DNA of 64,000 nt from Microbacterium pumilum. Lineage in GTDB: Bacteria > Actinomycetota > Actinomycetes > Actinomycetales > Microbacteriaceae. Positions 59,957 to 64,000 of this stretch are shown in pieces. The notes beneath the pieces were generated by a model, which was not told the origin of the DNA, made no database searches, and saw only the letters and a list, made by a program, of their open reading frames with translations. The translations under genes and the position numbers were made by a program. The DNA is taken from contig NZ_BAAAOH010000001.1 in the NCBI RefSeq assembly GCF_039530225.1, forward strand, positions 744,001-808,000, written 5' to 3'. Every line of letters begins with the position of its first letter. The stretch's first letter is position 1.

Positions 59957-60892
59957 GTGAAGTCGATCAATCTGTCCGCCGCAGGCATCGTCGCCCCGAA
60001 CGTCGTGCTCGGCGTGATGAGGATCGCCGAGATGTCGGACGAGGCGGTCCGCGATCTGGTGCGGTCCGCTCGGGATGCCGGCATCGACTTCTTCGACCAC
60101 GCAGACGTCTACGGGGGAGTGCTGCACGGCTGCGAGCGTCGCTTCGCCGAGGCGCTGCAGCTGTCCGCGTCGGAGCGCGCCGAGATCACGATTCAGACGA
60201 AGGCTGGAATCGTTCCTGACGGACCGTACTTCGACTTCTCGGCCGAGCACATCATCGAGTCGGTGAACGGCTCGCTGGAGGCTCTTCAGACCGACTACAT
60301 CGACATCCTGCTGCTGCACCGCCCGGACGCGCTCGTGGAGCCGGAGGAGGTCGCCCGTGCCTTCGACGAACTCGAAGCAGCCGGCAAAGTGCGCGCGTTC
60401 GGAGTTTCGAACCACACGCCCCGGCAGATCGACCTGCTCACGAAGTACGTGCGTCAGCCGATCGTCGCGAACCAGCTGCAGCTGTCGATCACCCATTCGC
60501 CGATCATCGCCCAGGGCGTCTCGGCCAACATGTCCGCCGAGACGCAGTCGATCACGCTCGACGGCGGCGGAATCGTGGACTACTGCCGCCTGAACGACAT
60601 CACCGTCCAGGCGTGGTCGCCCTTCCAGGGCGGGTTCTTCACGGGCGCGTTCCTGGACTCGCCCGACTATGCCGAGCTCAACGCCGTCATCGGCAAGCTT
60701 GCGGCGGCATACGACGTGCCGGCGATCGCCATCGCGACGGCGTGGATCACCCGGCATCCGGCGAACATGCAGGTCGTGCTCGGAACCACGAACTCCGAAC
60801 GGGTCAGGGGTGCGGCGCTCGGCTCCGACATCCCCCTCAGTCGCGCAGAGTGGTACGAGCTGTTCCGCGCCGCCGGTCACATCGTGCCCTGA
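59957..60892 (+). CDS. Aldo/keto reductase (YdhF-like)
   Basis: 311 residues of the (beta/alpha)8 AKR fold. DFFDHADVYGGVLHG has Asp and Tyr of the catalytic set, and the Lys is in TIQTKAGIV. LLHRPDALVEPEEVA and FGVSNHTPRQIDLL are the usual AKR blocks. It reduces carbonyls with NADPH; substrate unknown. GTG 59957 has AAGGGAG seven bases upstream. It appears monocistronic, converging with the sigma-factor gene. Confidence 0.87.
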   Translation: MKSINLSAAGIVAPNVVLGVMRIAEMSDEAVRDLVRSARDAGIDFFDHADVYGGVLHGCERRFAEALQLSASERAEITIQTKAGIVPDGPYFDFSAEHIIESVNGSLEALQTDYIDILLLHRPDALVEPEEVARAFDELEAAGKVRAFGVSNHTPRQIDLLTKYVRQPIVANQLQLSITHSPIIAQGVSANMSAETQSITLDGGGIVDYCRLNDITVQAWSPFQGGFFTGAFLDSPDYAELNAVIGKLAAAYDVPAIAIATAWITRHPANMQVVLGTTNSERVRGAALGSDIPLSRAEWYELFRAAGHIVP

Positions 60893-60906
60893 CGGCCGCG
60901 ACTCGC

Positions 60907-62145
60907 TCACCCGAGCGGCAGCTCGTCGCGGCGACGGGTCAGGTGGGCGATCTCAGCGCTGTTGCCGGTCAGCCCGATGGCCCTGTCGTAGGCGGACCGC
61001 GACTCCTCGGTGCGGCCGAGGCGGCGCAGGAAGTCGGCCCGCGTCGCGTGGTAGGCGTGGTAACCGGACAGATGATCGTCGAGACCACCGATCGCCGCCA
61101 ACCCGACCTCCGGGCCGTCCAGCTCCGCGACCGCGACCGCGCGATTCAGGGCGACGATGGGGGACGGGTCGAGGCTTATGAGCTGGTCGTAGAGGGCGAC
61201 GACCTGCGACCAATCCGTGTCGCGCGCGTCGGGGGCCGATGTGTGCACGGCACTGATCGCGGCGAGGATCTGATACCGGCCCGGCGCCACACCGGTCGCC
61301 AGGCGCTCGCGCACCAGGGCATGACCCTCGGCGATCAGCTCGGCATCCCAGGACCGGCGGTCCTGGTCGTACAGCGGAATGAGTGCCCCGGCCTTCGATA
61401 CGCGCGCCTGGCGGCGAGCCTCGGCGAGGAGCATCAGCGCGAGCAGGCCGGTCACCTCGCCGTCGCCCGGAATCAGCAGCCGGATGAGGCGGGTGAGGCG
61501 AATGGCCTCGGCAGTCAGATCGGACCGGACCGGGTCGGTGTCGGAGCTCGTGGTGAGATACCCCTCGTTGAACACGAGGTAGATCACGGCGAGGACGCCC
61601 GAGACGCGCGCGGGCAGGTCGGCGGCGGACGGAACCCGGTAGGGCACGCGCGCCGCCTTGATCTTGCCCTTCGCGCGGGTGATGCGCTGCCCCATCGCAC
61701 TCTCCTGCACCAGGAACGCCCGCGCGATCTCCGGCACCGTCAGCCCGGCGACCATCCGAAGGGTCAGCGCCACCCGGGCCTCCATCGCGAGCGCCGGGTG
61801 GCAGCAGGTGAAGATGAGTCTCAGCCGGTCGTCGTCGATCACGCCGAGGGGCTCGGGTGGGCCATCGTCGTACAGCATCTGAGCCTCCTGGTGTTTGGCG
61901 TCGCGCCGAGCCTCGCGCCGGATCCGGTCGATGGCCTTGCGGTTCGCCGTGGTGGTGAGCCACGCACCGGGGTTCGGCGGGACACCGTCCGTCGGCCACC
62001 GCTCGAGGGCGATGGCAAACGCCTCCGCTGCGGATTCCTCCGCGATGTCGAGGTCGCCGAACCGCCGGGTCAGACTCGCGACGATCCGGGCCCACTCCTC
62101 GCGGTGGGCCCTGATGACCGCCTCGCCGGCGTCGATGCGGCTCAC
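60907..62145 (-). CDS. ECF sigma factor, ECF42 group, with C-terminal TPR-like extension
   Basis: 412 residues from GTG 62145, which overlaps the stop of the DGPF gene (GTGA). Sigma region 2 is RFGDLDIAEESAAEAFAIAL and region 4 is GLTVPEIARAFLVQESAMGQ. The C-terminal 200 residues carry DUF6596/TPR-like helices (VFNEGYLTTSSDTD; LISLDPSPIVALNRAVAVAE). In ECF42 the extension controls activity, and no anti-sigma is needed. The neighbour encodes the DGPF protein that is the hallmark partner of the group. Confidence 0.92.
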   Translation of the reverse strand: MSRIDAGEAVIRAHREEWARIVASLTRRFGDLDIAEESAAEAFAIALERWPTDGVPPNPGAWLTTTANRKAIDRIRREARRDAKHQEAQMLYDDGPPEPLGVIDDDRLRLIFTCCHPALAMEARVALTLRMVAGLTVPEIARAFLVQESAMGQRITRAKGKIKAARVPYRVPSAADLPARVSGVLAVIYLVFNEGYLTTSSDTDPVRSDLTAEAIRLTRLIRLLIPGDGEVTGLLALMLLAEARRQARVSKAGALIPLYDQDRRSWDAELIAEGHALVRERLATGVAPGRYQILAAISAVHTSAPDARDTDWSQVVALYDQLISLDPSPIVALNRAVAVAELDGPEVGLAAIGGLDDHLSGYHAYHATRADFLRRLGRTEESRSAYDRAIGLTGNSAEIAHLTRRRDELPLG

Positions 62146-62471
62146 ACGACCAGAAACGGCCGCAGCTCGACCCTGCGATTGCAGTGCTTCGATCCCTCGG
62201 CGGCGAGTTGGAGAGCGACGTCGAGGTCGGGCGCGTCGAAGACCCAGAAGCCGGCCACCCACTCCTTCGACTCGAGAAACGGGCCGTCCGTGAAGAGGGC
62301 CTGGTCGCCGCGGTTGTCGACGACGGTGGACGTGGTGGGATCGGCGAGGCCACCCGCGAACACCCAGTGACCGTCCGCCTGCACACGATCGTTGAACGCG
62401 TCGATCGCTGCCATCTCGTCCTCGGTGGCGGAGCCGGTCCGATCGTCGATCACGGATATCAGGTACTGCAT
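62142..62471 (-). CDS. DGPF/YCII-domain protein, ECF42 partner
   Basis: 109 residues from ATG 62471 (MQYLISVIDDRTG), with AGAGGGGG nine bases upstream; the ATG at 62480 abuts the RBS. The signature TDGPFLESKEWVAGFWVFDA defines the DGPF branch of YCII. It is coupled to the ECF42 sigma gene and is a probable target of it. The role is unknown; a stress or detoxification function is usually proposed. Confidence 0.88.
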   Translation of the reverse strand: MQYLISVIDDRTGSATEDEMAAIDAFNDRVQADGHWVFAGGLADPTTSTVVDNRGDQALFTDGPFLESKEWVAGFWVFDAPDLDVALQLAAEGSKHCNRRVELRPFLVV

Positions 62472-62612
62472 CTGAATCATCCCCCTCTGCTCTCAGGCGC
62501 CCCTCGCGGGCATCCCGTCATCCGCTCAACGAACAGTCGTGCTCCAATCCGACACCATTCCGCATGATTTCGGCAGGGATTGTGAAACGGGCAGTCGTTC
62601 GACGTCCTCGCC

Positions 62613-62618
62613 TAGACT
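62613..62618 (+). promoter_or_regulatory. -10 box near the deazaflavin-type reductase gene (TAGACT)
   Basis: TAGACT ends eight bases before the ATG at 62627. This is similar to the leaderless promoters seen elsewhere in the window, with slightly longer spacing. Confidence 0.5.
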
Positions 62619-62626
62619 GGCCCACG

Positions 62627-63037
62627 ATGGATGCCTCGATCGCGAAAGCCCTGTCGCTGGGACCCGAGTCGACGATCGCCGACCACACCGTGGACATCAC
62701 CACCACCGGTGCGCGGTCGAATGAGCCGCGTCGCATCGAGATCTGGTTCCACAACATCGACGGCAGCGTGTACCTCACCGGCCTGCCCGGTCCCCGCGCT
62801 TGGTACGCGAACCTGCTGTCGCACCCGCGCTTCACCTTCCACGTCAAGCACGCCGTTCGCGCAGATCTTCCTGCCACCGCGGCGCCGGTCACGGATCCAC
62901 GCGAGCGGGCCGCGCTGTTCGACGCGATCATCACCGGCATCGACGCCCTCTACGCCCGGCGCGGATCGCACCAGCGAGTGGCCCACCCCGAGCGCTGGGT
63001 CACCGACAGCCCTCTGGTCCGCGTCTCGTTCGACTGA
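62627..63037 (+). CDS. Deazaflavin/FMN-type reductase, DDN/DUF385 family
   Basis: 136 residues from ATG 62627 (MDASIAKALSLGPEST). DITTTGARSNEPRRIEIWFH and VYLTGLPGPRAWYANLLSHP are split-barrel blocks of the nitroreductase/deazaflavin-dependent group. It is short and lacks a clear coenzyme-binding tail, so the cofactor (F420, FMN or heme) is uncertain. The ATG lies just after a -10 box, so it is likely leaderless. A longer upstream frame start is less likely. Confidence 0.75.
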   Translation: MDASIAKALSLGPESTIADHTVDITTTGARSNEPRRIEIWFHNIDGSVYLTGLPGPRAWYANLLSHPRFTFHVKHAVRADLPATAAPVTDPRERAALFDAIITGIDALYARRGSHQRVAHPERWVTDSPLVRVSFD

Positions 63038-63069
63038 TCGACACCCGCCGGCCGCGGAAAGGAGACTCG

Positions 63070-63363
63070 GTGGTACTCCGCATGTGCGTGCTGCTGTGGG
63101 CGCGGGAAGGCCGCGAGGAGGACCTTCGCCGCTACGAAGACACGGTCCTCGCGTTGCTCGACGACCATGAGGGCACCCTGATCCAGCGCAGCCGTGTGCT
63201 GCGGCAGAGCCCGACCGACCCGACAGAGATTCAGGTCATCGAGTTCGCCCATGTCGCGGCGATGGATGCGTACATGGATGATCCGCGCCGAACAGCACTC
63301 CACGACGAGCGGGATGCCGCTATCGCCGACACGCGGATCCTGCGCCTCGATTCGACCGACTAG
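63070..63363 (+). CDS. Small alpha/beta-barrel protein (YciI/DUF1330/ABM-like fold)
   Basis: 97 residues from GTG 63070, with AAGGAG five bases upstream. MCVLLWAREGREEDLRRYED and IQVIEFAHVAAMDAYMDDPR suggest a dimeric ferredoxin-like alpha/beta barrel similar to antibiotic-monooxygenase proteins. No catalytic residue is certain. It overlaps the converging gene by four bases at the stops. Confidence 0.6.
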   Translation: MVLRMCVLLWAREGREEDLRRYEDTVLALLDDHEGTLIQRSRVLRQSPTDPTEIQVIEFAHVAAMDAYMDDPRRTALHDERDAAIADTRILRLDSTD

Positions 63364-63677
63364 CTCCGCTGCTCGTAGTGCCGAACGTGGAGGTCGCGTT
63401 CCAGCAGGAACCGGTCATCCTCGGGGTAGAACACCGCCCGCTCGATGTCGGTGCCGGCGAAGCCCACGATGGCATCGCGCGACTCCCATCGCGACACCGT
63501 CGTGATCTCCGTCCTGCCGTCACCGAGATCGCGGGTGAGCAGCCACGCGTCGAGGTTCCCCGCTGTCGTGCGGTACTCGTCCATCCCGGTGCGTTCGACG
63601 TACTCCACATAGCTGTCCCGGTCCTCCGTGCGGACCACACCGGTCCACATGCGCACCACCGCTCGCTGCTCGGTCAT
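63360..63677 (-). CDS. Antibiotic-biosynthesis-monooxygenase-like small protein
   Basis: 105 residues from ATG 63677 (MTEQRAVVRMWTGVV). GVVRTEDRDSYVEYVERTGM, then RTEITTVSRWESRDAIVGFA, fit the dimeric alpha/beta barrel of ABM-type proteins. Starts further upstream at 63773 or 63833 would add a Pro-rich stretch without RBS. It converges with the gene at 63070. Reaction unknown. Confidence 0.65.
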   Translation of the reverse strand: MTEQRAVVRMWTGVVRTEDRDSYVEYVERTGMDEYRTTAGNLDAWLLTRDLGDGRTEITTVSRWESRDAIVGFAGTDIERAVFYPEDDRFLLERDLHVRHYEQRS

Positions 63678-63774
63678 GAGATCCAGGATGCTCCGCCGTG
63701 CCCGCGGCGTCACTCGGGCATCAGGGAATGGCGGTGGAGGCACGGACTCTGGCAGATCGCCGTCGATCGCCATG

Positions 63775-64000
63775 CTAATGATCGGATCCCGATGCGGCGC
63801 GAGAGGCGAGGGCGGCCGCCAGGCGACGGCCACGCTGCGAGTCGGGGAAGCGATCGATCATCTGCCTGAGCTCGCGGGCATCGACATCCGCCCCGAAGGG
63901 CTCGGTGCCCGGCTCGAGCCGGATTCCGTCGGCGAGCGCTCCCACGATGACCGGGTCGAAGCCCAGGTCATCCACGATGCCCGACACGACCTCGAGGTCG
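63775..64000 (-). CDS. C-terminal part of a probable NAD(P)-binding/F420-linked reductase (truncated by window)
   Basis: The frame is open from the stop at 63775 to the window end (75 codons). It reads DLEVVSGIVDDLGFDPVIVG, then LADGIRLEPGTEPFGADVDA. This matches the C-terminus of NADPH-dependent F420 reductase-like dinucleotide-binding proteins. The Rossmann N-terminus lies outside. The family call rests on this tail only. Confidence 0.6.
   Translation of the reverse strand, partial: DLEVVSGIVDDLGFDPVIVGALADGIRLEPGTEPFGADVDARELRQMIDRFPDSQRGRRLAAALASRAASGSDH

Noticed and set aside
1..64000. CRISPR array, rRNA genes or complete insertion sequence
   Set aside because: No regularly spaced direct repeats of about 28-37 bases, no rRNA-like sequence and no transposase frame was seen. 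Repeats here are palindromic elements or short duplications.

Overview
The window is high-GC DNA with dense, ATGA-coupled operons, GTG starts, leaderless promoters (TA-N3-T about 6 nt before the start codon) and typical actinobacterial families (CtaG/CopD fusion, SCO7613-type giant membrane protein, ECF42 sigma factor, Zur-linked zinc operon). Together these suggest a Gram-positive actinomycete of the Microbacteriaceae, close to Microbacterium. This is inferred from gene content only. No prophage, complete insertion sequence, CRISPR array or rRNA operon was seen.

Region by region. 1-11057 (+) is a sulfur-assimilation block: a CbiX-type chelatase, ferredoxin-sulfite reductase, a 46-codon coupled ORF, APS reductase, ATP sulfurylase CysD/CysN, a sulfonate-type ABC importer, siroheme methyltransferase CobA, a 7Fe ferredoxin and a thioredoxin-reductase-like flavoprotein. 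It holds the sulfate-to-sulfide pathway, most steps of siroheme supply and a likely electron supply. 11065-16914 is a polyamine-type ABC importer (PotADBC, minus strand) diverging from a GntR regulator and a soluble Cache-domain protein, with a clear palindrome between them. 16924-23595 holds dCTP deaminase, tRNA-Gly(CCC), an MDR oxidoreductase, an EamA exporter, a degenerate serine-hydrolase lipoprotein, an iron-box-controlled heme oxygenase with its DUF2470 partner, and a PIF1-like helicase.

23687-33000 holds an anchored hypothetical protein, a SulP transporter, a CopD-CtaG fusion, HU, a TetR/hydrolase pair with an operator, an HSL-type esterase and a cysteine-poor ribosomal protein cluster (L28, L33, S14). 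33253-38196 is one 1647-residue SCO7613-type membrane protein. 38204-42009 is a DNA glycosylase coupled to zur-znuBCA behind a Zur box. 42336-48590 (minus strand) holds an aromatic aminotransferase, a three-gene branched-chain 2-oxoacid dehydrogenase (E1a, E1b, E2) and an orphan PheRS-like ligase behind a structured leader.

48737-57343 holds mixed housekeeping genes: a holin-4-family protein, a WXG-like protein coupled to a secretion-type hydrolase, LMW phosphatase, purB, membrane proteins, DUF2332, a VOC protein, and EamA with LysR. 57481-64000 holds an alcohol dehydrogenase, a two-gene membrane system sharing an AGxINNxxxDQ motif, an aldo/keto reductase, an ECF42 sigma factor with its DGPF partner, a deazaflavin-type reductase, two small monooxygenase-fold proteins and a truncated final gene.

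The two most unusual loci are (i) the PheRS-like ligase with a leader able to form mutually exclusive anti-SD and anti-anti-SD pairings (42336-43630), and (ii) the paired AGxINN-motif membrane proteins (58951-59842), which look like parts of an amyloid-like or TRADD-N-like conflict system. Palindromic repeats have also been co-opted as coding sequence in cysD, cysN and the E1-beta gene.
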